Shown piece by piece: positions 7,193 to 16,717 of a stretch of 44,653 nt of DNA. Under the pieces are notes generated by a model. The model was not told where the DNA came from, ran no database searches, and worked only from the letters and a program-made list of their open reading frames with translations. The DNA is from Candidatus Zixiibacteriota bacterium (GTDB taxonomy: Bacteria > Zixibacteria > MSB-5A5 > GN15 > FEB-12). Within the stretch, counting starts at the first letter, position 1. Every line of letters starts with the position of its first letter. The stretch covers positions 1 through 44,653 of the forward strand of contig JAVEYB010000010.1 in NCBI GenBank assembly GCA_034003725.1, written 5' to 3'. Made by a program: the position numbers and the translations under genes.

Positions 7193-7645
7193 TCATCGCA
7201 GCGCATTGAAGGCGACTGATCCCCTGACATAGGCAGGACTGGTGCGGCGAAACTGCTCGTAGTACTCGCGACCATCGGGCACCAACCGAATCTCCGCACA
7301 ATAATCACGCCAGTACTGTCGCCATCGGGAGTGCAACCGGAGCGCCCGGGAAAGCGAATCGTCGATCGGGGCCCGCGCGGCGCTGTCGATGTCGAGGGGA
7401 CGAAAATCACCCAGGCGGGTCAGCAGAGACGGTGCGGGCGGAATTGTCCGGACCAGCGAGCGTTTCATCGCGTCCAGCCAGTCGAAACCGATTCGGATTG
7501 TGTCCAGATGGAATGACGGCACGGGGGAATCGGCGTCGGTCTGCAGCAGCGCAGACCCGGGCGGTCGGGGGCCGGAACTCGAGGCGTGCGCCGCTGAGTG
7601 TGTCACAAGCGCACACACAACCAGACACCACAGCCCGAAACGCAT
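7193..7645 (-). CDS. Hypothetical exported protein
   Basis: 150 residues with a signal peptide (residues 1-22, cleavage after AHA). The mature part is polar and helix-prone (SRWRQYWRDYCAEIRL), with one Cys. I recognise no family. It is the last gene of a likely minus-strand run DUF2914 - M48 protease - this gene, 105 bp after the protease stop. It could be an envelope protein connected with the protease. It ends 8 bp from the convergent SemiSWEET gene. Confidence 0.6.
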   Translation of the reverse strand: MRFGLWCLVVCALVTHSAAHASSSGPRPPGSALLQTDADSPVPSFHLDTIRIGFDWLDAMKRSLVRTIPPAPSLLTRLGDFRPLDIDSAARAPIDDSLSRALRLHSRWRQYWRDYCAEIRLVPDGREYYEQFRRTSPAYVRGSVAFNALR

Positions 7646-7750
7646 ACCGGTACTGACCTCCTAAAGCGCTATTGAGCTTCGATGAACGTCAGACGCTCAC
7701 GCAGTGTGATCGCTGCTGCTGAGGTCCAGCGGTCGGTCAATCGGGCCGAC

Positions 7751-9253
7751 TCAGCGCACTACCCGCTTCACCAGCTGACCGGAGGCAAGCCGGGTGGTCG
7801 GTTCCAATTGATTAATCAGTGCGACCTCGTCCAGTGAGACGACCGACGGATAACGGCGGTGGAACTCATTCAGCGTCATCGCCTGCGGCGCGGCTTCAAT
7901 CTTGAGCCGCATCGGTTGCATCGAAAGCTTGCTCTGGTCCGACAATCGGGCGAAACTCCGAATGGATGACCGAACGGTTGAGCTGTAGTTCGACCAGCCT
8001 TCCAGCGCGGTATATCCGAGAATCTGGAACACGAGGCCGCTGTGTGCGATAAACGTGGCGTTTCCGGCCAGCGTCCCCTGGTCGGTCGCGGCCTGAAAAT
8101 CACCGCCTACGGCCGATAACCCGTTGATCGTGGTCGACTGCACCGCGCCGGCGGAAATACCCTGTTGGGAGAAAAACCCGTTGGCGGCGGCCTGCGGTGA
8201 GCTACCGGAGGCAAGCGTGATCTGAACCAACGCATCCTGCTCGGGACTGGCGGCAATCACACCCTGCTTGTCGTTGTAGGTCTGCCAGCCCTCGGGAAAC
8301 AGGAACTGGAACGCCATGTCGGGATGGTAGAAGGCCGTGCCCTCGAAGAAGCCCTCCCTCGGATTTTGTCCATACATGAGGCCGTCGATTGTCCGAAGGT
8401 ACTGATCCCGGCCGACAGTGGTGGCGCTGTAATTGATCGACATGGTATCCAGCGCGCGCTGGATGCGTCCGACCCGGTTCTCGGGGTCCGGGTGGGTCGA
8501 CATCCACTCGGGAATGCGGCCGCCGCCCGAACCGCCGCTGACTCGCTGCAGCATGGCGAATATGTCGTCCATCTCACGCGGGTCGTTGCCGTCGCGGATC
8601 ATGTAGCGCAAGCCGAGATCATCGGCCTGCTTTTCGTCGTCGCGGCTGAACTTCAAAAAGAGCAACTGCATTCCGGACCCGATCAGGCCGGAGTATTTCT
8701 GGAGTTTTGGTTCGAGCATGACGCCGACCCCGACGCCGATTTGCAGCAATTGCTGTTTGGTCATCTGCGTCACGGAGTGGCGGGCGGTCACGTGGCCGAT
8801 TTCGTGGCCGACCACACCGGCCAACTGCGCTTCACTGGTAAGATGGGCCATGATTCCGCGGGTTATATATATGTAACCGCCGGGTACGGCAAAGGCATTC
8901 ACGACCGGATCGTCGATTACCCGAAACGTCCACGGGAGCCCCGGTCTTTCGGAGACGGCGGCGAGTTCGCGGCCGACTCGGGCGACATACGCCTGCACCG
9001 ATGAATCCTGGTAGGCGCCCATCGAGGCGACTATCTGGGGATCGGCGTCGCGCCCCATCGATACCTCCTGCGACTCGCTATAGAGGCTGAACTGCTCCTT
9101 GCCGGTCGCGGGATTGACATAACAGCCGAATACGACACAGCCCACCGCTGTCAACGCCAGTGCGAGGACGCCGAGTCGGGCTGCCCAGGACGAGAATCGA
9201 AGGCGCATCATCACGCCGCGATCCGAGACGGTACGATTCCACCGCATAACCAT
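7751..9253 (-). CDS. M48-family metalloprotease, lipoprotein
   Basis: 500 residues from the ATG at 9253, which follows AAAGGAG with 5 bases spacing; the open frame extends upstream to 9322 without a ribosome site. The N-terminus has a membrane segment ending TAVGC, a probable lipobox. The zinc motif HEIGH is at residues 150-154, with the third-ligand Glu in SRDDEKQADDLG, and STHPDPENR is typical of the BepA/LoiP-like M48 group. The C-terminal ~200 residues carry a separate beta-rich domain (FPEGWQTYN region) and a conserved end, FHRRYPSVVSLDEVALIN. Members act as periplasmic quality-control proteases for outer-membrane proteins. It lies 88 bp after the DUF2914 gene. Confidence 0.9.
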   Translation of the reverse strand: MVMRWNRTVSDRGVMMRLRFSSWAARLGVLALALTAVGCVVFGCYVNPATGKEQFSLYSESQEVSMGRDADPQIVASMGAYQDSSVQAYVARVGRELAAVSERPGLPWTFRVIDDPVVNAFAVPGGYIYITRGIMAHLTSEAQLAGVVGHEIGHVTARHSVTQMTKQQLLQIGVGVGVMLEPKLQKYSGLIGSGMQLLFLKFSRDDEKQADDLGLRYMIRDGNDPREMDDIFAMLQRVSGGSGGGRIPEWMSTHPDPENRVGRIQRALDTMSINYSATTVGRDQYLRTIDGLMYGQNPREGFFEGTAFYHPDMAFQFLFPEGWQTYNDKQGVIAASPEQDALVQITLASGSSPQAAANGFFSQQGISAGAVQSTTINGLSAVGGDFQAATDQGTLAGNATFIAHSGLVFQILGYTALEGWSNYSSTVRSSIRSFARLSDQSKLSMQPMRLKIEAAPQAMTLNEFHRRYPSVVSLDEVALINQLEPTTRLASGQLVKRVVR

Positions 9254-9341
9254 CCATGCTCCTTTCGCTCTGACCGAGAACCTTGCCTGTGGTAAGATGC
9301 GCAACGGCGGCCCAAACTGCAAGCACGGCCAGCCTGAAAAG

Positions 9342-9812
9342 CTATTGAACGGTCGTGGAGTCGGCGGCCGTTTGGGACGTTACCGTAAACGTCTTTTCGG
9401 CCAGCGGCTCGCCGGCCGGTCCGCGGACTTCCACTCGCCAGTTACCGACCATCTCCGGCGCAAGAGTCTTGTAGCTCCATGTGCGCCACGGACTGGATTT
9501 GACCGGCAGGTTGATCGTCTGAACCAACGACGTATCCATGAACCAGACATGGGTGATCTCGGTGCTGTCGGTCGCCCCCGTTACCAATGTCCACAGATAG
9601 ATGCGTTCCGTGGTGACCGGAAACTCGGCGGCCTCGCCGACAGGTTCCCGTTCCACGACTCCCGACGCGACGACGGCTGTGGCGGTCAGCGAGGAAATCA
9701 TCACGTCGGCTTGCGCCGTATCGTCGGGAGCAGTCGTCTGGTTTGATTGAGCAGGGGCCGTTGCCGGAAGCATGAGACCGGAAAGACAGAGTGCAAACAG
9801 GAGGACTTTCAT
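9342..9812 (-). CDS. DUF2914 domain exported protein
   Basis: 156 residues from ATG 9812, preceded by AAGGAGA. The signal peptide is VLLFALCLSGLMLPATAPA. Residues about 45-150 match DUF2914: ITHVWFMDTSLVQTINLPV and SSPWRTWSYKTL, then GNWRVEVRGPAG. The domain is beta-rich and of unknown role, often next to envelope or regulatory genes. The open frame continues upstream to 9896, but that section has no signal peptide character. Likely first gene of the DUF2914 - M48 - exported protein run, and divergent from the PAS/LuxR regulator. Confidence 0.82.
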   Translation of the reverse strand: MKVLLFALCLSGLMLPATAPAQSNQTTAPDDTAQADVMISSLTATAVVASGVVEREPVGEAAEFPVTTERIYLWTLVTGATDSTEITHVWFMDTSLVQTINLPVKSSPWRTWSYKTLAPEMVGNWRVEVRGPAGEPLAEKTFTVTSQTAADSTTVQ

Positions 9813-9965
9813 GGGATTCTCCTTCCCTTCCCTGAGCGGATTCGTGACGGGAGATGTCGATGCGAGAGGTGAAGCGCGCCTTTTGATATTCAACAACCAT
9901 ATCGCCGTGCAGTTCCGGCATCGAGTTTAATCCGGGTTGGCCATCTCGCATGGACGTTCTCGGTG

Positions 9966-9995
9966 TTGACCTCCGGGAAGTCAGGCGCCTATATT
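9966..9995 (+). promoter_or_regulatory. Sigma70-like promoter of the PAS/LuxR gene
   Basis: TTGACC (9966-9971), an 18-base spacer and TATATT (9990-9995), about 50 bp before the start codon. Confidence 0.5.
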
Positions 9996-10010
9996 GTCTA
10001 TATCGACAAT
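9993..10010. promoter_or_regulatory. Inverted repeat overlapping the -10 element
   Basis: ATTGTC-TATATC-GACAAT is a perfect 6-bp inverted repeat spaced by 6. It overlaps the candidate -10 box and start site, a placement that suggests a repressor or autoregulatory operator. Confidence 0.45.
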
Positions 10011-10042
10011 TCGACCGACAATGCCGTTCGAGGAGTAGTCCA

Positions 10043-12130
10043 ATGGATGATGACATGCCTGCGGGTCGAGTCAGGTCCGATGTACGGAGATACCTTGCTG
10101 TTTTGCTCACCGGCATGGCGGACGCGGCAGACGATGCGCTGGTCATCCTGGACCGCGACTTGCGTGTCGTGTTTTTCAATACCATGGCCATAACGCTGGG
10201 CTTGTCGGTGGGATTGGAGCCGGAGAAAATGCTCGGCAAGCGCACTCGTGACGTCTATCCGTGGCTCGTCGATGAAATGGAGAAGGAGTATCTAGAGGTA
10301 TTCGGCAGCGGCAGGTGTATAGTAAGCAAACGACATGTTCCCGTGCCTGCCGGCTCCATATGGATCGAGTCCAGGATGTCCCCGATCCGCGTCGAAGGCG
10401 AGATCGCCTTCGTACTGCTCGCCTTGCGTAACATCACCCACGAACAGCTCACGGAAGACGCCCTTACGTCGGCCGAGAAGCGCTATCGCCGTCTGGTTGA
10501 AAACATCCCGGCAGGCGTGTTTCGGTCTACCCCCGAGGGGACGCTTCTGTCGGCGAACCCCGCTATGGTCCGAATGCTGGGGTACGAATCTGAAGAGGAG
10601 ATGAAAGCCGTCCAGGCCGGAACGACCTACTGTGATCCGGCAGTGCGCAACGTGCTGATGAAGCGACTCTTTGAAGACGGGGCCGTGATCGGGTTTGAGA
10701 GCAAACATCGCCGCCGCGACGGGCGGGAGATCTGGGTACTGTCAAACATGTACGCGACCTTCGATCAACACGGCCGGATGGAGTACTTTGAGGGAATCGA
10801 TCAGGACGTTACTGAACGCAAACGGATCGAAGATGAGTTACGGGAAAGCGAAGGGCTGACACGAGCGATCATCGAACATGCGCCGATTGGTATTTCCGTG
10901 CGTGACCGCAACGGCCGGCTGCTGTTGTACAACGACACCTGGCTCAAAATCTGGGACATCTGGCCCGAGGACCTGCTGGACTACACGAACCGGTCGCGCA
11001 CGTCGCTCACATTCGACGAGCGTGATTCGTATCTTGGCGCGTGGCAGGATCGCGTACGCGATGTCTACGAACACGGCGGCTATCTGCATATCCCGGAACT
11101 GGACGCGCGTGAGGCGCGCAAGCCTCGGCCGCTGTGGCTGTCACAACACTTTTATGCACTGCACGACGACTCCGGAGAAGTGGAACGAGTGGTTATTCTG
11201 ACGGAAGACATCACTCGGCACCGGCAGGCCGACGATGCTCTGAGGCAGAGCGAAGAAATGACCCGGCTGCTGCTGCACAACGCGCCGGCATCGATCGCCT
11301 TGTTCGATTATGAAGGAGTGTGCTTGTTCGCCAACGAGCGTGCCGCCGCGGAACATGGTTCGGCTCCGTCGGCGATGGTCGGGCGGCACCTGCGGGAATT
11401 CTTCCCGCAAGAAACGGTGCAGGTGCAAATGCAGACGATCCGGAGAGTCATCGATACGCAGACCGGCTTTTCCGGCCAGGTGAGAACAGCGCTGTTAGAT
11501 GGAGAAAGCTGGCTCGACGTGAACATTCATCCGCTTCGCAACAACGACGGCACGGTCAGAGCGGCCATCACGATTACGAGCAACATATCGGATGCGAAAG
11601 AAGCGGAAGCGAAGCTGAAGGAATCGTACGACTTGTTGGAACGACGCGTGGCGGAGCGCACCGGACAGCTCGCCGCTGCCAACGAGGAACTGCGTATCGA
11701 GCAGGAAATGCTCCAGCAGAAGAACATCACGCTGCAGGAAGTGCTGGGTCAGATCGAGGACGGCAAACGGGCCATGGCGGCGCAGATTCAGGCGAATATC
11801 AATCGAATCGCATTGCCGATCGTCGAGTCGCTCGCGCGCAAGTCTGACAGCGGCTCTGAACATCATGTGAAACTGCTTCGCGAGTGCCTGACCGATATTG
11901 CCGCTCCGTTTATCAGTCGTCTGGACCACCACCCGGTGAGCCTCTCCCCGCGCGAACTGCAAATCTGCAATATGATCAGAGGCGGGCTGTCGTCGAAACA
12001 AATCGCCGAATCGCTGAACATCTCCCTGCTGACGGTGAATAAGCAGCGGAATCACATACGCCGGAAACTGGGGATCGCTAATCAGAAGGTGAACCTTGTG
12101 GCGTACTTACGTCGGCTTGAAGGCTCATAG
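10043..12130 (+). CDS. Multi-PAS sensor with C-terminal LuxR-type DNA-binding domain
   Basis: 695 residues from the ATG at 10043, which has GAGGAG 7 bases upstream; the frame is open further upstream but lacks a better start. Four PAS domains follow one another (about 20-130, 140-260, 265-390 and 395-525), with typical connectors such as GIDQDVTERKRIEDELRESE. A coiled coil comes next (about 530-600: ERRVAERTGQLAAANEELR). A helical region and a LuxR/FixJ HTH sit at the end (about 630-690: LSPRELQICNMIRGGLSSKQ then TVNKQRNHIRRKLG). No kinase or receiver domain is present, so it looks like a one-component sensor-regulator that detects small ligands or redox state in the cytoplasm. It may control the divergent DUF2914 operon or itself. 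Confidence 0.88.
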   Translation: MDDDMPAGRVRSDVRRYLAVLLTGMADAADDALVILDRDLRVVFFNTMAITLGLSVGLEPEKMLGKRTRDVYPWLVDEMEKEYLEVFGSGRCIVSKRHVPVPAGSIWIESRMSPIRVEGEIAFVLLALRNITHEQLTEDALTSAEKRYRRLVENIPAGVFRSTPEGTLLSANPAMVRMLGYESEEEMKAVQAGTTYCDPAVRNVLMKRLFEDGAVIGFESKHRRRDGREIWVLSNMYATFDQHGRMEYFEGIDQDVTERKRIEDELRESEGLTRAIIEHAPIGISVRDRNGRLLLYNDTWLKIWDIWPEDLLDYTNRSRTSLTFDERDSYLGAWQDRVRDVYEHGGYLHIPELDAREARKPRPLWLSQHFYALHDDSGEVERVVILTEDITRHRQADDALRQSEEMTRLLLHNAPASIALFDYEGVCLFANERAAAEHGSAPSAMVGRHLREFFPQETVQVQMQTIRRVIDTQTGFSGQVRTALLDGESWLDVNIHPLRNNDGTVRAAITITSNISDAKEAEAKLKESYDLLERRVAERTGQLAAANEELRIEQEMLQQKNITLQEVLGQIEDGKRAMAAQIQANINRIALPIVESLARKSDSGSEHHVKLLRECLTDIAAPFISRLDHHPVSLSPRELQICNMIRGGLSSKQIAESLNISLLTVNKQRNHIRRKLGIANQKVNLVAYLRRLEGS

Positions 12131-12336
12131 AATCGACCTATTAAGATCACTATTAAGTCGTTGTTGAATATTCCGTTACATTAGTTCCGTGATCGTATTT
12201 GTAAGAATACTCGCCAAGGCATAGGGTCGCAGGGCGATGTAATAGGTACCGTGAATACCTATTGCATGGATAGTTATACCCTATTGCACTTGATATTCTG
12301 CGCCCGATATTGGATATTAGTACAGAGTTACGTGAT
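12131..12336. other. AT-rich intergenic stretch with short direct repeats
   Basis: No gene is seen. CTATTAAG occurs twice 12 bases apart (from 12138), and CCTATTGCA occurs twice about 23 bases apart (near 12258 and 12281). These could be protein-binding sites. Composition is clearly more AT-rich than the flanks. Confidence 0.35.
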
Positions 12337-12423
12337 AAAGGTGCCTGTTCCGGCCTTGCCCCCCGTTGACGGCTTGTTGCCCCCTGAGACCGTCGAAGCC
12401 CCTAACCGGACAGGCACTTCTTT
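12337..12423. repeat. Long imperfect palindrome (structured or REP/MITE-like element)
   Basis: Outer arms pair as GTGCCTGT/ACAGGCAC plus CCGG/CCGG with one bulge. An inner arm pairs TTGACGG with CCGTCGA. Three GCCCC runs lie in the loops. The element is flanked by AAAG and TTCTTTATT, so it could terminate transcription from either side of this convergent junction. The GTGCCTGTCC-type ends recall repeats found near REP-associated transposases; that link is from memory and is not shown here. Confidence 0.45.
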
Positions 12424-12472
12424 ATTGGGGCAATAGTCGCAGGCGATTAATGAGCCTCCCGCCGGAATCAGT

Positions 12473-12489
12473 CCGAGCGGCTCGGTTTT
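12473..12489 (+). terminator. Short terminator hairpin at the malQ end
   Basis: CCGAG-CGG-CTCGG is followed by TTTT on the plus strand. It touches the malQ stop codon and would stop transcription coming from the PAS/LuxR gene. Confidence 0.5.
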
Positions 12490-13999
12490 ACTTTCGAGAC
12501 CAGTACCGTCCAAAGCGTCGCGTGCAATCCGCGAACCACTCAACTGCCTCAGGCGTTGCCTGACCGGGATGAAGGCGCCAGGTCCAGTTGCCGCTGGGCG
12601 TTGACGGCACGTTCATGCGCGCCTCGGCCCCAAGACCAAGCACGTCCTGCATCGGGATTATTGCCGTGCGGGATACCGTCATCATGACAAGCCGCGCGAG
12701 GTCGCGGTGGACCGACTCCGGCGTCACACGGTGGCCGACATACGCCTGCAGTCGCTCACGGGTTGCCTCGTCGGCCTCGCGTTCATACCAACCGCGGGCC
12801 GTATTGTTGTCGTGCGTACCGGTGTAGGCGACGGAGTTCGACTCGATGTTGTGAGGGAGGTAGGGATGGTCCGGGTTGTCTTCATCGAACGCGAATACCA
12901 CCAGCTTCATTCCCGGGAATCCGAAACGTTCGCGGACCGCAACCACATCCTCGGTGATAACTCCGAGATCCTCGGCGATAATAGGCAGCCCGGGGAAGCG
13001 GCCGCGCAGGACGTTGAAAAAGTCCTCGGACGGCACTGCCCGCCACACACCGTTGACGGCCGTCTTTTCGCCGAACGGCACTTCCCAGTATGCCACCAGG
13101 CCGCGGAAATGATCGATACGCACCTTATCGAACAGGTGAAGGGTGTGGCCGAGCCGTCCCATCCACCACTCAAATCCACTTGCCTGCAGCGCGGCCCAGT
13201 CATACACCGGGTTTCCCCACAACTGACCTGTTTTGCTGAAGTAGTCCGGGGGAACACCGGCCACGACGCGGGGGCGGTACTGCTCATCCAGTTTGAAAAG
13301 CGACGGGTTGGACCAGACGTCGACACTGTCATAGTTTACGTAAATGGGGACATCGCCCACCAGCAACACGCCTCGTTCATTGGCGTATCGTTTCAGATCA
13401 AACCACTGCTGGAATACGAGAAATTGAAAGAACCTCTCCCTCTCCAGTGCGTCGGCGTGGCGATCGCGCGCGGCTTTCAGGGCTTCTGAGTCCCGAGTTC
13501 GGAGGCCGTTCTCCCACTGGTTCCACACGCGGCCCGTGGACTCACGTTTCAGGGCAACGAAGAGAACATACGGGTTGAGCCAGACGGCGTGTTCGCGGCA
13601 GAAGTCATGGAAGCGGGAGTCATGAGCCGACTGTTGAAACCGCATCCAGGCAAGTTCGAGGATCGCGCGCTTGGCGGCGCCGACGGTCGAGTAATCAATA
13701 TGCGTACCGGCAAGCGATGGATACCCCGCGATGTCTTCCTCGTGCAGATAGCCGCACTCCACCAACCGATCGGGGCTGATGAGCAGGGGCTCCATGGCAA
13801 AAGCAGAGGCGCTGCTGTACGGCGAATTGCCGAAGGCGGGATCGGTCGGGTTAAGCGGCAGCACCTGCCAGTATCGCTGTCCCGACGCGGCCAGCAGGTC
13901 GACAAACGCATAGGCCGCCGGGCCGAGATCGCCGATGCCAAAAGCCGATGGCAGCGATGTAATGTGAAGCAGAATCCCGCTGGTGCGCTGGTCAGTCAT
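12488..13999 (-). CDS. malQ: 4-alpha-glucanotransferase (amylomaltase, GH77)
   Basis: 503 residues, the usual size of the short bacterial amylomaltase. Family landmarks: GILLHITSLPS at the N-terminus, GQRYWQVLPLNPTD, then the catalytic nucleophile Asp296 in VRIDHFRG, acid/base Glu343 in IAEDLGVI and Asp397 in YTGTHDNNT. It transfers alpha-1,4-glucan segments, linking maltodextrins to glycogen turnover in the cytoplasm. It follows glgB and a small winged-helix gene on the same strand, so the three probably form a glycogen metabolism group. The N-terminal Met matches the family start. Confidence 0.96.
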   Translation of the reverse strand: MTDQRTSGILLHITSLPSAFGIGDLGPAAYAFVDLLAASGQRYWQVLPLNPTDPAFGNSPYSSASAFAMEPLLISPDRLVECGYLHEEDIAGYPSLAGTHIDYSTVGAAKRAILELAWMRFQQSAHDSRFHDFCREHAVWLNPYVLFVALKRESTGRVWNQWENGLRTRDSEALKAARDRHADALERERFFQFLVFQQWFDLKRYANERGVLLVGDVPIYVNYDSVDVWSNPSLFKLDEQYRPRVVAGVPPDYFSKTGQLWGNPVYDWAALQASGFEWWMGRLGHTLHLFDKVRIDHFRGLVAYWEVPFGEKTAVNGVWRAVPSEDFFNVLRGRFPGLPIIAEDLGVITEDVVAVRERFGFPGMKLVVFAFDEDNPDHPYLPHNIESNSVAYTGTHDNNTARGWYEREADEATRERLQAYVGHRVTPESVHRDLARLVMMTVSRTAIIPMQDVLGLGAEARMNVPSTPSGNWTWRLHPGQATPEAVEWFADCTRRFGRYWSRK

Positions 14000-14124
14000 A
14001 AAGCTCCGGCAATCCCGTCATATCCGTCCAGAGCGGGCCGTCACCGTGACATACGGGATCATCCCGATGTCGTCGCGACCGGGTCGGTGGGCTCTGGAGA
14101 TGGCGCGATGCGCGTTCAGCCCGA

Positions 14125-14328
14125 TCAGTCCTTGACGGCACTCACAAAGGTCTTATTGCCCTGGGTGTCGTAGGAGACCTTGCCTTCGCGGGCCAGCCAT
14201 CCCAGCGCCTGGTAGGCCAACGAATCCTTTTCGTTGACCAGCTTGGGGATTTGCGACAGGGTCGCCTTATCCTTCTTGGCAAGCACCTGCCAGATCTTTC
14301 CGGCAGTCATCCCGATTGCATCTTTCAT
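14125..14328 (-). CDS. Small winged-helix domain protein (DUF2582/PF10771-like)
   Basis: 67 residues forming one winged helix-turn-helix: KIWQVLAKKDKATLSQIPKL, then YQALGWLAREGKVSYDTQGN. It matches the small stand-alone winged-helix family often annotated DUF2582. Upstream on its strand lies AGGATGC, a fair ribosome site. It sits between glgB and malQ, 142 bp after the former and 125 bp before the latter. It could be a local regulator of glycogen genes, but members of this family have no firm role. Confidence 0.8.
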   Translation of the reverse strand: MKDAIGMTAGKIWQVLAKKDKATLSQIPKLVNEKDSLAYQALGWLAREGKVSYDTQGNKTFVSAVKD

Positions 14329-14470
14329 AGCATCCTGCTCTCAATCTATGCGGTTATGTGCCGTGGCTGCCACTCTTTCGCGGGTGAACTGCCACGATGT
14401 ACTTTCACGTTTTCTGCGGCCGTCGGCCCGTGGTGCGCACTCGGAACCTGTGCGGAGGTCGCGGGCGTCG

Positions 14471-16459
14471 TTATCTCTCCCTGTTCGGTTTCAGCACGAC
14501 AACACCCAGCGGCGGCAACACCAGAGAGAGCGAATACTCCTGCCCGTGCAGCTTGTTCGAGGAGGCATACACACCCCCCATATTCCCCTGCCCTGACCCC
14601 CAGTAGTGTTCGGCGTCGCTGTTGAGTATCTCTTTCCAATAGCCGCCTCGCGGCACCCCCACGTTGTAGCCGTGGCGCGGCACCGGCGTCATGTTACAGA
14701 CTATCAGAAGCGTGTCATCGTCGTAATCGCCCCGGCGCAGATACGAAATCACACTCTGCTGCCAGTCGTTGCAGTCGACCCACTGGAAGCCTTCCAATTC
14801 GTAGTCGCGCCGGTACAGCGCCGGCTCACTCCGGTACAGCCGGTTCAGATCGCGAACGAAGTCCTGAATCCCCCGATGCACCGGGTACTGCAGGACGTGC
14901 CAGTCCAGGGAGTGGTCGTGCGACCATTCCGACCGCTGACCGAATTCGCCTCCCATGAACAGCAGTTTCTTCCCGGGGTGGGTAAACATATATCCGTACA
15001 ACAGGCGCAGGTTGGCAGCCTGCTGCCACTCATCGCCCGGCATCTTGTTCATCAAAGAGCCTTTTCCGTGGACCACTTCGTCATGCGACAACGGCAGAAC
15101 GAAATTCTCGTAGAAGGCGTACCAGATGCTGAAGGTCAACTGGTTGTGATGATAGCTCCGGTGGACCGGGTCGTGGGAGAAGTACTTGAGCGAATCGTGC
15201 ATCCAGCCCATATTCCATTTCTGTCCGAAGCCGAGTCCGCCGAGATGGATCGGCCGCGAGACCATCGGCCACGCGGTCGATTCCTCGGCCACCGTCTGAA
15301 CGTCGGGATACTCCTTGTACACCATCTCGTTGAAGCGCTTGAGAAATTCGATAGCGTCGATATTCTCGCGGCCGCCGTACCGATTGGCGATCCATTCGCC
15401 TTCCGTGCGGGAATAGTCGAGATAGAGCATCGAGGCGACCGCATCAACACGCAGGCCGTCGACGTGGTATTTCTCCAGCCAAAACAGGGCGTTGCCGATC
15501 AGGAAGTTTCTGATTTCGTTCCGTCCAAAATTGAAAATGAAGCTCTTCCAGTCGGGGTGAAATCCCTGTCGGGGGTCGGCATGTTCGAACAGGTGAGTGC
15601 CGTCGAAATAACTCAGCCCGTGCAGGTCGGACGGAAAGTGTGAGGGAACCCAGTCGAGGATGACGCCGATACCTCGCTGATGGAGAAGGTCGACAAGATA
15701 CATGAAATCCTGAGGCGTCCCGAAGCGACTGGTCGGCGCGTAGTAGCCTCCCGTCTGATAGCCCCATGAACCGTAGAACGGATGTTCCATGACCGGCAGA
15801 AACTCGACATGCGTGAATCCCATATCGCAAACATAGTCGGCCAGTTGCGGCGCGATCTCGCGATACGTGAGGAAGCGGTTGCCGTCTTCCGGCTTGCGCC
15901 GCCACGATCCGAGATGCACTTCGTAAATGGAGAATGGGGCCCTGAGGTCATTGTACTTGTGGCGGGAGGCCATCCATTCACCGTCGTTCCAGGTGTAATC
16001 AAGATCCCACACGCGCGACGCCGTTCGGGGAGACACTTCCCAGTACAGCGCGAACGGGTCCCCCTTGTCCGCTCGGTAGCCGTCATGCTTTGAAACGATA
16101 TGATACTTGTAGATCTCGCCCTTGCCGATACCCGGCACAAACCCCTCCCAGATGCCGGAACCGTCCCATCGGACGCCGAGAGGATGCAGTCGGGGATCCC
16201 AGCCGTTGAAATCACCGACGACCGATACATGCTCTGCGTTGGGCGCCCACACGGCGAAGTGCACCCCGGCCAGACCATCGACGGTCGCCAGCCGAGCCCC
16301 CATCTTCTCGTATATCCGATAGTAATTGCCTTCGCGGAACAGATGAACGTCGAAGTCGGTCAACGTGCCCTTACCGTATACCACTCTCGGTTTTTCCGGC
16401 GGTTTCGCATTCGTATGCTTGGTTACTTTTTCAGTCCGATTGAGAGCTTGTTTCGGCAC
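14471..16459 (-). CDS. glgB: 1,4-alpha-glucan branching enzyme (GH13)
   Basis: 662 residues from a GTG at 16459 with GGAGGA 6 bases before it. The frame stays open to 16690, but that upstream stretch looks non-coding and the GTG fits the family length. Order: short N-terminal linker, CBM48 ([20 protein letters not shown]), then the GH13 barrel with the nucleophile Asp in [15 protein letters not shown], the acid Glu in [10 protein letters not shown] and the Asp in [13 protein letters not shown]-terminal all-beta domain ends in VVVLKPNRE. It introduces alpha-1,6 branches in glycogen. A Lys/Pro-rich linker (residues 5-25) precedes the CBM. Convincing. Confidence 0.96.
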   Translation of the reverse strand: MPKQALNRTEKVTKHTNAKPPEKPRVVYGKGTLTDFDVHLFREGNYYRIYEKMGARLATVDGLAGVHFAVWAPNAEHVSVVGDFNGWDPRLHPLGVRWDGSGIWEGFVPGIGKGEIYKYHIVSKHDGYRADKGDPFALYWEVSPRTASRVWDLDYTWNDGEWMASRHKYNDLRAPFSIYEVHLGSWRRKPEDGNRFLTYREIAPQLADYVCDMGFTHVEFLPVMEHPFYGSWGYQTGGYYAPTSRFGTPQDFMYLVDLLHQRGIGVILDWVPSHFPSDLHGLSYFDGTHLFEHADPRQGFHPDWKSFIFNFGRNEIRNFLIGNALFWLEKYHVDGLRVDAVASMLYLDYSRTEGEWIANRYGGRENIDAIEFLKRFNEMVYKEYPDVQTVAEESTAWPMVSRPIHLGGLGFGQKWNMGWMHDSLKYFSHDPVHRSYHHNQLTFSIWYAFYENFVLPLSHDEVVHGKGSLMNKMPGDEWQQAANLRLLYGYMFTHPGKKLLFMGGEFGQRSEWSHDHSLDWHVLQYPVHRGIQDFVRDLNRLYRSEPALYRRDYELEGFQWVDCNDWQQSVISYLRRGDYDDDTLLIVCNMTPVPRHGYNVGVPRGGYWKEILNSDAEHYWGSGQGNMGGVYASSNKLHGQEYSLSLVLPPLGVVVLKPNRER

Positions 16460-16717
16460 GTGCTTCCTCCACTTGGCGTGAAATCGTTGTGCCCGCGAAT
16501 TCGGGCGACATTCATCTGTATAACCGTGTGATAACTCCAGGGTTTCCATCGGGCAACACGGCTGCCGTGTGACCGAATCCCTCTTTAAAGTATCATCGGT
16601 CATCGCCGTCCGCAACATTAAGCGGAGCAGTGCGGGATAATGGAGTTCGCCCAAATCGAGGAGTATTTGTCTCCGGTATCGCCCGGTCACCGGTTGCGAA
16701 AGCGGCAGGAAGACGCT

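Noticed and set aside
8324-9004. Plus-strand open frame of 226 codons
   Set aside because: Antisense to the M48 protease gene, including its HEIGH region.
12707-13489. Plus-strand open frame of 260 codons
   Set aside because: Antisense to malQ; a codon-bias shadow with no domain pattern.
14606-15643. Plus-strand open frame of 345 codons
   Set aside because: Fully antisense to glgB, whose catalytic motifs are intact; no family-like content or ribosome site.
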